A DNA stretch of 64,000 nt from Flavobacterium lindanitolerans (GTDB lineage: Bacteria; Bacteroidota; Bacteroidia; Flavobacteriales; Flavobacteriaceae), in the NCBI RefSeq assembly GCF_002846575.1, contig NZ_PJND01000007.1, positions 1,922,001-1,986,000 of the forward strand, in the 5' to 3' direction. The translations under genes were made by a program, and so were the position numbers. Position 1 is the stretch's first letter; each line of letters begins with the position of its first letter. This document shows positions 1-8,503 of the stretch, one piece after another. Below the pieces are notes generated by a model. It was not told the origin of the DNA, did not search any database, and saw nothing but the letters and a program-made list of their open reading frames with translations.

Positions 1-447
1 TTGCAATTCTCTTTGGATGGATTTTATGTCGGTATTCCAAAAAGTTTCAGAGTTTGTAATTAGTGAAAAAGTCTGGTTTTCAGGAACGTTTTCCAATAAT
101 TCCTGAACTGCCCGTTTCATCAATTCGCCTTGTTTTCCTTTGGCCTGCATTGAAAAGGAATTGTCGAGAACGATAAACATTTCGTTCGTGATTCCTTTAC
201 TGTCTTTAGCCTGGAAAAAAGGCTGGGCAAATGCAATAATCAAACAAGCCAGAAGAAATAACCGGGTAAGTAATAAAAGCCATTTTTTTAACCTCGAACT
301 TTTTCGGGTTTGTATGGCAAGCTCTTTTAGAAAATGTACGTTGGTAAAATATTCTTTCTTGAAACGACGCAGTTGAAATAAATGAACCAGAATTGGAATG
401 ACCAATAAGAAAAGGAAGTAAAGAATTTCAGGGTGTTTGAACTGCAT
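1..447 (-). CDS. BatA/VWA-domain membrane protein, N-terminal part (runs off the window)
   Basis: Reading from ATG at 447 to the window edge gives 149 codons without a stop. The protein opens with the hydrophobic stretch FLFLLVIPILVHLF, then a basic patch (QLRRFKKEYF), then a second membrane segment (KKWLLLLTRLFLLACLIIAFAQP). This is the layout of the BatA N-terminal domain (TIGR02226). A von Willebrand factor A fold begins at FIVLDNSFSMQ, which carries the metal-binding DxSxS motif. Relatives are inner-membrane proteins of several hundred residues found with Bat/MoxR systems, so most of this gene lies outside the window. The family is clear; the cellular role is not. Confidence 0.85.
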   Translation of the reverse strand, partial: MQFKHPEILYFLFLLVIPILVHLFQLRRFKKEYFTNVHFLKELAIQTRKSSRLKKWLLLLTRLFLLACLIIAFAQPFFQAKDSKGITNEMFIVLDNSFSMQAKGKQGELMKRAVQELLENVPENQTFSLITNSETFWNTDIKSIQRELQ

Positions 448-802
448 TTATTGAAAGTTTGTCAAAAATACAAATTAGTTGGCAGTTGTCGTAGCTAGTT
501 TGGAGATTTTTTTGGAATATTAAATTGGCAGGTTAAAAAGCCACAGATTGAAGGATTAAAAAGATTTGATGCCTAAAATCCGCGTAAATCTGCATAATCC
601 ATGTAATCCGCGACTAAAAACGAATCTTTTGATATTTATAAAAAGCCACAGATTAAAGGATTAAAATGATTCAATGTCTAAAACTGTGTAAATTGGTTTA
701 ATCTGAGGCAAAAATCTATCGCCTCAACATAAGTGAAATTAACATTTCGTGATGATGCTTTTGCTTTCCGAAGCCTTATTTTTGTTCTAAACAATTTTCA
801 AA
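448..802. other. Gene-free intergenic region with a degenerate repeat pair
   Basis: No convincing coding frame is present. The region separates the divergent batA-like gene and the lactonase gene. It contains the two imperfect repeat copies listed separately and a -7-like TATTTTTG at 777-784 in front of the lactonase. Nothing else recognisable is seen. Confidence 0.7.
536..705. repeat. Two imperfect direct copies of a GCCACAGATT-type intergenic repeat
   Basis: Copy A (536 to about 600) and copy B (641 to about 705) both begin AAAAGCCACAGATT, continue with AAGGATTAAAA and stay similar over about 65 bases, 105 bases apart. Between and after them are further related words such as AATCCGCGTAAATCTG and TAATCTGAGGC. 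The words resemble the dispersed noncoding repeats with ATCTGTGGC ends that I recall from Flavobacterium genomes. That resemblance is from memory and was not searched. Confidence 0.6.
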
Positions 803-1912
803 ATGAAAAAAATCAATTTCTTTCTTCTTGTTTTTTTATTTGTTATGAATGCAAAAGCCCAGGATAAAATTTATAATCTGATTGTAGGAACCTACACGAA
901 TTCCTGTGAAAGTAAAGGAATATATGTTTATGATTTTAGTCCGGACACCGGTGATTTTTCTTTAAAAAAGACACAGAAAACAGACAATCCGAGTTATCTC
1001 ACGGTTTCGGAAGATGTCAAATATGTCTACAGCGTTAATGAAAATGGAGCAGACAGTAAAATAAGTTCTTTCCGTTTTGATTCAAAAAGCGGCCAATTGC
1101 AACTGTTAAACTCTCAGGATTCGAAAGGTGCCGACCCGTGTTATATTATTAATGATGACAAAAATGTAATTGTAGCAAATTATTCAGGAGGAAGTATCGT
1201 TGTTTTTGAAAAGAAGGCAGATGGAAGTCTGCAAGAAGCCAAACAGGTTATACAACATACCGGAAAAGGAATCAATAAAAGCCGACAGGAAAGTGCCCAT
1301 GTTCATATGGTATATTTTTCACCGGATAAAAAATATATTTTGGCAAATGATTTAGGAATGGATATGATTTACGTTTACAAATACAATAAGAATGCTCCGG
1401 AAAAAATATTGGAATTAAAAGATAAAATAGCTGTAAAACCAGGAAGCGGTCCTCGTCATCTTACGTTTAGTAAAGATGGGAAGTTTGTCTACTTGCTTCA
1501 GGAACTGGATGGAACACTTACTGTTTTTAAATACAAAAATGGTTCTTTAAAACAGCTTCAGGAAACTACTGTTGTAGCTAAAGATTTTAAAGGAGAAAAT
1601 AGTGCGGCAGACATTCATATTTCGCCCGACGGACATTTTTTATATGCCACAAACAGGGGAGATGCCAACACCATCAACGTCTTTGCTATTAATAAAAAAG
1701 GAACGTTGGATTTAGTCAATCAGGTAAGCACTAAGGGAAAAGGTCCGAGGAATTTTGCCATTGACCCAAGCGGTAAATTTTTACTGGTCGCACACCAATA
1801 TACAAACGATGTTGTGATATTCAGGATAGATAAAACTACAGGAAAGCTTTCCGATACCGGAAAAAGAATTGAGCTTTGTTCTCCCGTTTGTTTGGTTTTT
1901 ACCAAATTCTAA
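803..1912 (+). CDS. Secreted lactonase / 6-phosphogluconolactonase family beta-propeller
   Basis: This 369-residue protein starts with a signal peptide (KINFFLLVFLFVMNAKAQ). It then has repeated propeller blades with the typical YNLIVGTYT opening and ISPDGHFLYATNRG and IDPSGKFLLVAHQ repeats of the lactonase family (PF10282, YbhE type). The cytoplasmic members hydrolyse 6-phosphogluconolactone. The export signal suggests a periplasmic lactonase with another, unknown substrate. It stands alone and converges with the helicase gene, with only three bases between the stop codons. A -7-like TATTTTTG lies at 777-784. Confidence 0.85.
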   Translation: MKKINFFLLVFLFVMNAKAQDKIYNLIVGTYTNSCESKGIYVYDFSPDTGDFSLKKTQKTDNPSYLTVSEDVKYVYSVNENGADSKISSFRFDSKSGQLQLLNSQDSKGADPCYIINDDKNVIVANYSGGSIVVFEKKADGSLQEAKQVIQHTGKGINKSRQESAHVHMVYFSPDKKYILANDLGMDMIYVYKYNKNAPEKILELKDKIAVKPGSGPRHLTFSKDGKFVYLLQELDGTLTVFKYKNGSLKQLQETTVVAKDFKGENSAADIHISPDGHFLYATNRGDANTINVFAINKKGTLDLVNQVSTKGKGPRNFAIDPSGKFLLVAHQYTNDVVIFRIDKTTGKLSDTGKRIELCSPVCLVFTKF

Positions 1913-1915
1913 ATT

Positions 1916-3265
1916 CTATTTGCCTTTATCTTTTCTCTTTTTGTCTCGGTTTCTTTCCACAGCACGGTTTCTTGGCTTTGTCTTTCTTGGTTTAGTTTTG
2001 CCGGGACCGCCCAGATTGACTTTTTTGTTCTTGTCTGATTTTTCATGAAAAGCACTGCCTCCTTCTTTTTTGACTTTTTTCAAAAGCTTAATCGGTTGTT
2101 TTACTTTTTCTGATTCGATAAGAACAGTTGAAATTTCAACTCCTTCCGGAATTGGAAGCATATCTACTTCCATGTCCATCAGCATTTCACACTCAATAAA
2201 AGCATCTTCTTCCTTTGGTCCTACAAAACTGATAGCGGTTCCTTCTTTATCGGCACGACCGGTTCTTCCAATTCTATGGATGTATTGTTCCGGGATTTCT
2301 GCAACATCAAAATTCAATACATGGGTAATATCAGAAATGTCCAAACCTCTGGCCATAACGTCTGTGGTGATGATTCCCCTCAAATCTCCTTTTTGGAAAT
2401 CCTGCATAGTAGTAAGACGATAATTCTGAGACTTGTTGGAATGAATCACACCAAACTGCTCACCAAAATCTTCTTCAATACGGTCGTAAATCATATCAAC
2501 AAAACGCTTGTTATTCACGAAAATTAAGATTCGTGACATGGACTCGTCAGTTGACAAAAGATGTTTCAACAGGTTAATTTTTGTGTTGAAATTCGGAACG
2601 GCATATTTGACCTGCTTGATTTTTTCCAATGGTGTTCCGGATGGGGCCAGCGAAACTTCTTCCGGAAAATCAAAATAATCTTCCAATACAGCATCAACTT
2701 CATCAGTCATTGTAGCAGAGAAAAGGATATTTTGGCGTTTTGGACGCATCATTGCCAAAATGGAAGTTAGCTGTACGCGGAAACCAAGATTCAGCATTTC
2801 ATCAAATTCATCAATCACCAGTTTTTGGGTTTCATCAAAACGCAATACATTGTCTAAAGCCAAATCCATGACACGACCCGGTGTACCAACCAAAACATCT
2901 ATTCCCTGATAAACAGAAGTTTTTTGAGTGTTGATATTGACACCTCCGTAAATGCCCAAAGTCCTGACGGACATGTATTTGGTTAGCTTTTCAACTTCTT
3001 CTACAACCTGTACTACCAATTCTCTGGTAGGAACCAGAATTACAATTTTTGGTGTATGTGTAGGAGTGAACTTATACAGTTTTAACAAAGGCAGAAGGTA
3101 GGCAAAAGTTTTTCCTGTTCCTGTCTGGGCAATACCCATCATGTCACGCCCTGATGCAATTACAGAAAATGACCTTTCCTGAATTGGTGTAGGTGAAGTG
3201 AATCCTAAATCATCAATTGCTTTTTGTAAAGATTTAGGAAGGTTGAATTGCTCAAAAGTTGACAT
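1916..3265 (-). CDS. DEAD-box-family ATP-dependent RNA helicase (DEFD variant)
   Basis: The 449-residue protein has the full helicase set in order: Q-motif region (TSPTPIQERS), motif I AQTGTGKT, Ia PTRELV, TPGR, motif II as DEFD instead of DEAD, motif III SAT, then RGLDI and HRIGRTGR in the second RecA domain. A lysine/arginine-rich tail of about 50 residues follows, typical of RNA-binding extensions. Such enzymes unwind structured RNA in ribosome assembly or cold adaptation. A -7-like TACCTTTG is read on the minus strand at 3290-3283, about 18 bases before the start. The function as an RNA helicase is secure; the specific RNA target is not. Confidence 0.93.
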   Translation of the reverse strand: MSTFEQFNLPKSLQKAIDDLGFTSPTPIQERSFSVIASGRDMMGIAQTGTGKTFAYLLPLLKLYKFTPTHTPKIVILVPTRELVVQVVEEVEKLTKYMSVRTLGIYGGVNINTQKTSVYQGIDVLVGTPGRVMDLALDNVLRFDETQKLVIDEFDEMLNLGFRVQLTSILAMMRPKRQNILFSATMTDEVDAVLEDYFDFPEEVSLAPSGTPLEKIKQVKYAVPNFNTKINLLKHLLSTDESMSRILIFVNNKRFVDMIYDRIEEDFGEQFGVIHSNKSQNYRLTTMQDFQKGDLRGIITTDVMARGLDISDITHVLNFDVAEIPEQYIHRIGRTGRADKEGTAISFVGPKEEDAFIECEMLMDMEVDMLPIPEGVEISTVLIESEKVKQPIKLLKKVKKEGGSAFHEKSDKNKKVNLGGPGKTKPRKTKPRNRAVERNRDKKRKDKGK

Positions 3266-3346
3266 ATTGTATAAATTTTGGGCAAAGGTACGTTAAAATT
3301 TGGATTTCTCAGATTGGGATGCTTTTAAGCCTTAACAGAAGGTTAT

Positions 3347-4111
3347 TTAAAACCCTTCGAACACACCCAAACCAAATAAAGCAAAATCATATTTCACAGG
3401 GTCGTTCGGGTCCAGTTTTCGCAATTGTAAATCTAATTCTGCCAATGCCTTGGCATCGTTTTGTTTTCGGTGTAAAAGACCTAGTTTTCGTGCTACATTT
3501 CCAGAGTGTACATCAAGCGGGCAGGACAGGGCAGAAGGTGAAATGGTTTTCCAGATTCCAAAATCAACGCCTTTTTTGTCCTGACGAACCATCCATCTCA
3601 AAAACATGTTGATTCTTTTGGCTGCGGAATTATTCAGCGGGTCAGAAATATGTTTTTGGGTTCGTTGCAGATGCTCTATTTCAAAGAAGATTTTTTTAAA
3701 TTCATGAATGCTATGCTGCATAGAATCTCCTTTTTGGTTTTTCAAAAAGACAGCTTCCAGTCCACTATGATTGGTATAAATATTCTGTAAAGCTTTGATA
3801 AAACTGATAAAATCCTGTCCGTTGAAAGTCCTGTGTACAAAATTTTCCAGTCGTTCCAATTGGTAATCCTGATGGGTCATGATAAAATCATAAGGAGAGT
3901 TCCCCATCAATTCCATCATTTTTTTGGAATTATTGATAATCATTTTCCGATTGCCCCACGCGATAATCGAACTTAAGAATCCGGCAATCTCGATATCTTC
4001 CTTTATTGAAAAAGCATGCGGAATCTGAATAGGATCGGATTCAATAAAATCAGGATTATTGTATAATTCAACCTTTTCGTTAAGGAAGGCTTTTAATTCT
4101 GTATCTGTCAT
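3347..4111 (-). CDS. TIGR02757 (DUF2400) family protein
   Basis: The 254-residue soluble protein matches the TIGR02757/DUF2400 family. It contains SSIIAWGNRKMI, FLRWMVRQDKKGVDFGIW and the C-terminal CPLDVHSGNVARKLGLL. That C-terminal region resembles helix-hairpin-helix DNA glycosylase folds (L-D-V-H...AR..GL). No catalytic activity is established for the family. It lies 15 bases downstream of the LolD-type ATPase gene on the same strand, so the two are probably co-transcribed. Confidence 0.8.
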   Translation of the reverse strand: MTDTELKAFLNEKVELYNNPDFIESDPIQIPHAFSIKEDIEIAGFLSSIIAWGNRKMIINNSKKMMELMGNSPYDFIMTHQDYQLERLENFVHRTFNGQDFISFIKALQNIYTNHSGLEAVFLKNQKGDSMQHSIHEFKKIFFEIEHLQRTQKHISDPLNNSAAKRINMFLRWMVRQDKKGVDFGIWKTISPSALSCPLDVHSGNVARKLGLLHRKQNDAKALAELDLQLRKLDPNDPVKYDFALFGLGVFEGF

Positions 4112-4126
4112 AAATTAGTTGGTAGG

Positions 4127-4786
4127 TTACGGAATCAATCCGTCAGACATTACCAGTTTTCGGTCTGCCATATTAGCCAGCTCTTCGTTGTGGGTAACAA
4201 TTACAAACGTTTGTCCAAACTCATCTCTAAGCTTAAAGAACAATTGGTGTAGATTTTCTGCGGAAACAGTATCTAAATTTCCGGATGGCTCATCAGCGAA
4301 GATGACGGCAGGTTTGTTAATAAGCGAACGCGCAACGGCCACACGTTGTTGCTCACCACCGGAAAGTTCTCCCGGCTTATGGTCAATCCTGTGTGACAAT
4401 CCAAGGTAATCTAAAAGTCTTTTGGCTTCCGCTTCGGTTTCCGATTTTGATTTTCCGGCAATAAAAGCAGGAATGCACACATTTTCCAAAGCCGTAAATT
4501 CAGGTAAAAGCTGGTGGAATTGGAATATAAATCCAAGTTTTAGGTTTCTGAAACGGGAGAGTGCCTTGTCATTAAGATGCAGGATGTTTTCTCCGTCGAT
4601 TTGTAATTCGGTTCCGTTTTCTATATTCGGTTTGTCTAATGTTCCCAGAATTTGAAGTAACGTGGTTTTTCCGGCTCCGGAAGCTCCCACAATTGAGACG
4701 ATTTCACCTTTTTCAATATGGAGGTCAACGCCTTTTAATACATGGAGCTTGTCGTAATATTTATGTAGGTTTTTTGCCTGAATCAT
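4127..4786 (-). CDS. ABC transporter ATP-binding protein, LolD/MacB type
   Basis: The 219-residue ATPase shows Walker A GASGAGKT, the Q-loop region ([18 protein letters not shown]), the signature LSGGEQQR, Walker [13 protein letters not shown] and the switch histidine in IVTHNEEL. The [11 protein letters not shown] segment and length fit the LolD/FtsE/MacB subgroup, which powers lipoprotein release or efflux with FtsX-like permeases. No permease gene is adjacent, so the partner must be encoded elsewhere. It is upstream of the DUF2400 gene in one transcription unit and divergent from msrA. Confidence 0.88.
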   Translation of the reverse strand: MIQAKNLHKYYDKLHVLKGVDLHIEKGEIVSIVGASGAGKTTLLQILGTLDKPNIENGTELQIDGENILHLNDKALSRFRNLKLGFIFQFHQLLPEFTALENVCIPAFIAGKSKSETEAEAKRLLDYLGLSHRIDHKPGELSGGEQQRVAVARSLINKPAVIFADEPSGNLDTVSAENLHQLFFKLRDEFGQTFVIVTHNEELANMADRKLVMSDGLIP

Positions 4787-4898
4787 TTTTTCCTATTTGT
4801 ACAAAGAAACAAAGTTTTTGAAAATTTTCCCATCTTTAGCAGGTTATTCTTAGTGATAAAGTTTAGTTAATGCCATTCCTGAAACTTCAGATAATCGT

Positions 4899-4906
4899 TA
4901 TTTTTG
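4899..4906 (+). promoter_or_regulatory. -7-like promoter box for msrA
   Basis: TATTTTTG matches the Bacteroidetes TAnnTTTG box. It overlaps the in-frame TTG at 4904, which argues that TTG is promoter sequence and that translation starts at ATG 4925. Confidence 0.5.
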
Positions 4907-4924
4907 AGGAAAACTAAGGACACA

Positions 4925-5575
4925 ATGAAAAAGATGATTGGACTGCTGACTTTGATTACGATTTCATGCCAGTCAAAAGAAAAGGAACAAGAACAATTAA
5001 TTTCTGAAATTAAGGAACCCATAAAAATGGAAGTAGAAAAAGGATTAGAGATTGCAACCTTTGGAGGTGGATGTTTCTGGTGTACAGAAGCTATATTTTT
5101 AGAGTTGGACGGTGTTAAAAAAGTAGAATCGGGCTATACCGGAGGTAAGACCGAAAATCCAACTTATGAGGAAGTTTCTACCGGAACAACAGGACATGCG
5201 GAAGCAACACAAATTACTTTTGACCCGAATAAGATTAGCTTTGGCGAATTATTGGAAATATTTTTTGCAACCCATGACCCAACAACATTAAACCGTCAGG
5301 GAGCAGATATTGGTACCCAATACAGAAGTGAAATTTTTTACCACAATGAGGAACAAAAGAAACTGGCAGAGGACTATATAAAACTTCTGGATAGAGAAAA
5401 TACATTTGGTAAACCGGTTGTGACTAAAGTTTCTCCTGCGGGTAAATTCTACGTAGCAGAAAACTACCATCAGAATTATTATGCAAGAAATAAGGAGAAG
5501 TCCTATTGTAGTTATGTCATTACCCCAAAAGTTGAAAAAGTAAGAAAGCAGTTTGCAGGAAAGCTGAAAAAATAA
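4925..5575 (+). CDS. msrA: Peptide-methionine (S)-S-oxide reductase, lipoprotein form
   Basis: MsrA reduces methionine-S-sulfoxide in proteins. The catalytic signature GGCFWC is present, followed by SGYTGG, GHAEATQI and the conserved EIFFATHDPTTLNRQGADIGTQYRS. The ATG at 4925 is preferred over an upstream in-frame TTG because a -7-like box overlaps the TTG and AAGGA sits just before the ATG. The resulting 216-residue protein begins with a short hydrophobic leader ending in TISC, consistent with a lipoprotein anchored in the cell envelope, although the lipobox is weak. No MsrB domain is fused. Confidence 0.92.
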   Translation: MKKMIGLLTLITISCQSKEKEQEQLISEIKEPIKMEVEKGLEIATFGGGCFWCTEAIFLELDGVKKVESGYTGGKTENPTYEEVSTGTTGHAEATQITFDPNKISFGELLEIFFATHDPTTLNRQGADIGTQYRSEIFYHNEEQKKLAEDYIKLLDRENTFGKPVVTKVSPAGKFYVAENYHQNYYARNKEKSYCSYVITPKVEKVRKQFAGKLKK

Positions 5576-5618
5576 TTGGCATTAGTTTTGCGTTATAATA
5601 GCGACTAAACAATTGAAA

Positions 5619-5918
5619 ATGACAGAACAAGTTCAGATTAAAGTCGCTTCAGGCAAAAAACAGAAACAGTTACTATTGAGTATACTGTTTGATGTTATAG
5701 GAATGACAACTTATGCACTTCCTTTTATTGGAGAATTTGCAGATATTGCCTGGGCTCCTATTTCAGGATTTATCCTGGCAAGAATGTATAAGGGAACAGT
5801 AGGTACGGTTGGGGGTATCATCTCTTTTCTGGAAGAATTATTTCCCTTAACAGATATATTGCCAACATTTACCCTGACATGGATTTATACTTATTATTTC
5901 AGCAATGAAAAAAAGTAA
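5619..5918 (+). CDS. Small hypothetical membrane protein
   Basis: A 99-residue protein starting MTEQVQIKVASGKKQKQ. A charged N-terminus is followed by hydrophobic segments around LLLSILFDVIGMTTYALPFI and YKGTVGTVGGIISFLEELF, and the motif DIAWAPISGF lies between them. It resembles small Flavobacterium inner-membrane proteins of unknown function. An upstream TTG at 5613 is in frame, but ATG at 5619 is the more likely start. A strong terminator follows at 5941. Confidence 0.65.
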   Translation: MTEQVQIKVASGKKQKQLLLSILFDVIGMTTYALPFIGEFADIAWAPISGFILARMYKGTVGTVGGIISFLEELFPLTDILPTFTLTWIYTYYFSNEKK

Positions 5919-5940
5919 CGATTTTGTTAGATAATAAAAA

Positions 5941-5973
5941 AGCCGGAAGTTCAATTCCGGCTTTTCTTTTTTA
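5941..5973 (+). terminator. Rho-independent terminator after the 5619-5918 gene
   Basis: AGCCGGAA (5941-5948) pairs with TTCCGGCT (5955-5962) over a six-base loop and is followed by a T-rich run. The preceding A-run could also serve the opposing gene. Confidence 0.88.
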
Positions 5974-5986
5974 TAGCAGTTGCAAC

Positions 5987-6313
5987 TTAGTTGCTTTCTT
6001 CGTTTTTTTCTTTAGGCAATAAAAATCCCAATCTCATGCTTCGAATCATTCGCTTGGCAAAAGGAAAGAAAAATCCCGATTGTCCAAAAATATATCCGAA
6101 AACCATTAGCATAAAAGGATAAAGTGGTAACACCAATACCAATAGAATGATATAGTATAGCGACCAATGCGTATTTTCTTTTGTTATTCCGAGAAGTCCC
6201 ATCAAAAAATAGGAAATACGGGCTGAAAGGGAACCGTTTATGGCAAAAACAATAAAAATTATGACAAGCTGGTAGTTTGATGTAATGCCCCAGCGCTTTT
6301 TAAGCTTATTCAT
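5987..6313 (-). CDS. Small membrane protein, DUF6787-like
   Basis: The 108-residue protein has a basic N-terminus (NKLKKRWGITSNYQL) and three hydrophobic stretches (LVIIFIVFAINGSLSARI, SLYYIILLVLVLPLYPFML, VFGYIFGQSGFFFPFAKR). I recognise this as a family conserved in Flavobacteriia (DUF6787, from memory). No function is known. It is followed at a short distance by the terminator region at 5941 and lies downstream of the 6344-6769 lipoprotein gene on the same strand. Confidence 0.7.
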   Translation of the reverse strand: MNKLKKRWGITSNYQLVIIFIVFAINGSLSARISYFLMGLLGITKENTHWSLYYIILLVLVLPLYPFMLMVFGYIFGQSGFFFPFAKRMIRSMRLGFLLPKEKNEESN

Positions 6314-6343
6314 ACTTAATAAATATAGCGCAAAACTACAACT

Positions 6344-6769
6344 TTAAATTCGAGGCACAAAACCTCCAAGTTTTATATTATGGGTAAGTTGAAAATAAGT
6401 GAGATAGTTATACAGCATATAATTAACTTCATAGCCATAGTTTATATTGTTTTGATAGTCAATACTCATATCAAAGCGTCGGTCGCCCTGGTTGAAACGG
6501 CTATTCCATTCCATGACCCACACGCGGTTTCGCGTTTCCATGTATTGTTGTGAATAATAATTTCGTGGCCTTGCATAGCTGTAAAACCAGCTGTTGAATC
6601 CCGGGTCGATAATGATAACTTCATATTCAAGTTCTTCATTGGCAATTTTTATCGTGTCATTTTGTACCGCCTTATCAGTCTGTTGAAACGTTTTGGTTTT
6701 TGTATCTTTTGTTGTGGTACATCCAAAAATCAAAAAGAATAACGCAATGATGTAAATGAGATTTTTCAT
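6344..6769 (-). CDS. Hypothetical lipoprotein, DUF6146-like
   Basis: Start is taken at ATG 6769 because the product then opens with a lipoprotein signal, KNLIYIIALFFLIFGC, and 141 residues result. An upstream in-frame ATG at 6799 would bury that signal. The mature part contains the conserved block IDPGFNSWFYSYARPRNYYS and RNRVWVMEWNSR, which I associate with the DUF6146 family of Bacteroidetes lipoproteins. It is rich in tyrosine and asparagine and has no recognisable catalytic motif. The function is unknown. Confidence 0.7.
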   Translation of the reverse strand: MKNLIYIIALFFLIFGCTTTKDTKTKTFQQTDKAVQNDTIKIANEELEYEVIIIDPGFNSWFYSYARPRNYYSQQYMETRNRVWVMEWNSRFNQGDRRFDMSIDYQNNINYGYEVNYMLYNYLTYFQLTHNIKLGGFVPRI

Positions 6770-6838
6770 GTTTGACAGGATTTGTATAAAGTTACTCATT
6801 CTTTTCGGAATGCTTTTTCGGCTTCTTATATTTTTAAC

Positions 6839-6864
6839 AAAAAAAAGCCAGACGTCAGTCTGGC
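6839..6864 (-). terminator. Rho-independent terminator of the DUF937 gene
   Basis: Read on the minus strand, GCCAGAC (6864-6858) pairs with GTCTGGC (6853-6847) over a four-base loop and runs into eight T residues. Confidence 0.88.
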
Positions 6865-6888
6865 CTTAGTATACTATATTGTAATGAT

Positions 6889-7446
6889 TTATCTTCCGAA
6901 AAGTTTTCCAAGAAAACCACCGATGCCTCCTTTTTTATTGACAGCAGCCATTGCATCACTCATGTCTATCTTGCCGTCATTGTTTTGGTCTAATCCAAAC
7001 TGACCTCCATATTTCTGGATGGCATCCATGATAGATGAACCGCCCTGACCACCGCTAAGGGAGTTGACAATGTCTGAAATTTCAAAACTTTTGTCGTTAG
7101 GATTTTTTGCTTTTCCAATCAGAGACCCTAAAACTTTTGGAATTAGTCCGCCGGCAACACCCGAAGCAGCATCACTGCTAAGGCCGAATTTTTCTCCCAG
7201 ATTTCCGGAAAGCTGCTCTGTTAGTTGTTTCACAACAGGATTTGATGCTGAACCGGCATTATCGCCTTGAAACAATTGACCAATCTGGTCTGCGCCACCA
7301 TCAGAAATAATTTTCTGAAGCCCTGAAAAAATAGAGGTGCTGGCTTCGTCCATAACACCTTCGTTCAATTCATTTGGTACGGAATTATTGTTTACTACAG
7401 CGTCGTTTCCGTACTGTCTTACTAAATCGGATAATTGTTCTAGCAT
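6889..7446 (-). CDS. DUF937 family protein with an EF-hand-like C-terminus
   Basis: The 185-residue protein begins with MLEQLSDLVRQYGNDAV and has the glycine/alanine-rich middle LSSDAASGVAGGLIPKVLGSLIGKA typical of DUF937 proteins. Near its C-terminus GLDQNNDGKIDMSDAM matches a calcium-binding EF-hand loop (DxNxDGxID). It ends in glycine-rich GGIGGFLGKLFGR. The protein has no signal peptide. No catalytic role is known. A -7-like TAGATTTG on the minus strand at 7477-7470 precedes it, and a clear terminator follows. Confidence 0.78.
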   Translation of the reverse strand: MLEQLSDLVRQYGNDAVVNNNSVPNELNEGVMDEASTSIFSGLQKIISDGGADQIGQLFQGDNAGSASNPVVKQLTEQLSGNLGEKFGLSSDAASGVAGGLIPKVLGSLIGKAKNPNDKSFEISDIVNSLSGGQGGSSIMDAIQKYGGQFGLDQNNDGKIDMSDAMAAVNKKGGIGGFLGKLFGR

Positions 7447-7512
7447 CTTCTGTAAGTTTAAAGTTTAAACAAATCTATACAAAAAAGCCTAATATTTAAC
7501 AAGAATGATAAA

Positions 7513-8472
7513 TTATATGTCTGATTTTAATAAACTGATGATTTGTTCTGCCAGTTCAATTCCAATTCGGTCCTGTGCTTCCAATGTTGCTGCACCAATA
7601 TGCGGTGTTAGTGATATTTTAGGGTGCATGAGAACCTGTACGGCTGGTGTAGGTTCTTCTTCAAAAACATCCAGTCCGGCAAATAAAACCTTTCCGTTAT
7701 CTAAGGCTTCAATAAGGTCAACTTCGTTAATTATACCGCCACGCGAAGCGTTTATAATTCCCACACCGTCTTTCATCTGCTCAAATTCTTCTTTCCCGAT
7801 TACATATCCGTCTTGTGCAGGAACGTGCAATGAGATAAAGTCGGAATGCCTTAAAATATCTTCCATTGGTTCAGTCACGATGTCAACATTAATAAACTGA
7901 CCATTATAAAAATCCACCTTAATTTCTGCATTGCCTACAAACTTATCGGAAGCGATGACACGCATGCCCAATCCGAGTCCGATTTTGGCAACCGCTTTTC
8001 CTATTTTTCCAAAACCGATTATTCCAAGTGTTTTTCCTTTTAATTCAATTCCATTGGCATACGCTTTCTTTAGTCCTTCAAAATTAGAATCACCTTCAAG
8101 CGGCATGTTGCGGTTGGCATCATGCAGGAATCGTACGCCCGAAAAAAGGTGGGCAAAAACCAGTTCGGCCACAGATTCTGATGAAGAAGCCGGAGTGTTG
8201 ATAACATGTATTCCTTTTTCGCGGGCATAATCCACATCGATATTATCCATGCCTACACCGCCTCTGCCTATAACTTTCAGCGTAGGGCAGTTGTCAATAA
8301 TGTCTTGTCTTACTTTAGTTGCACTTCGTACTAAAAGCACTGAAATAGCATTTTTATTGATATAATTGGCGACCTGTTCCTGTGCTACCTTGGTCGTTAT
8401 GACTTCAAATCCGCCTTTTTCCAAAGCGATGATGCCGCTTTTTGAAATTCCGTCGTTGGCTAATACTTTCAT
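7513..8472 (-). CDS. serA: D-3-phosphoglycerate dehydrogenase (short form, no ACT domain)
   Basis: The enzyme oxidises 3-phosphoglycerate with NAD+, the first step of serine synthesis. Seen motifs are GRGGVGMDNID, the Rossmann segment LGIIGFGKIGKAV, NASRGGIINE and the catalytic-histidine region TPHIGAATLEAQ. ATG 8472 is chosen (319 residues, starting MKVLANDGI) because the longer frame adds residues that overlap the serC stop and do not fit the family. It follows serC by 31 bases on the same strand, and together they supply two consecutive steps of the serine pathway. It lacks the regulatory ACT domain of long SerA enzymes. Confidence 0.9.
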   Translation of the reverse strand: MKVLANDGISKSGIIALEKGGFEVITTKVAQEQVANYINKNAISVLLVRSATKVRQDIIDNCPTLKVIGRGGVGMDNIDVDYAREKGIHVINTPASSSESVAELVFAHLFSGVRFLHDANRNMPLEGDSNFEGLKKAYANGIELKGKTLGIIGFGKIGKAVAKIGLGLGMRVIASDKFVGNAEIKVDFYNGQFINVDIVTEPMEDILRHSDFISLHVPAQDGYVIGKEEFEQMKDGVGIINASRGGIINEVDLIEALDNGKVLFAGLDVFEEEPTPAVQVLMHPKISLTPHIGAATLEAQDRIGIELAEQIISLLKSDI

Positions 8473-8503
8473 GTTTCTTAATTGTGTTTTATGTTTTGGT
8501 GAA

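Noticed and set aside
536..705. Repeat pair as a CRISPR array
   Set aside because: There are only two imperfect copies without uniform spacers, and no cas genes are in the window.
4904..4924. Upstream TTG start for msrA
   Set aside because: The TTG lies in a TATTTTTG promoter box. The ATG at 4925 has AAGGA before it and gives a lipoprotein leader.
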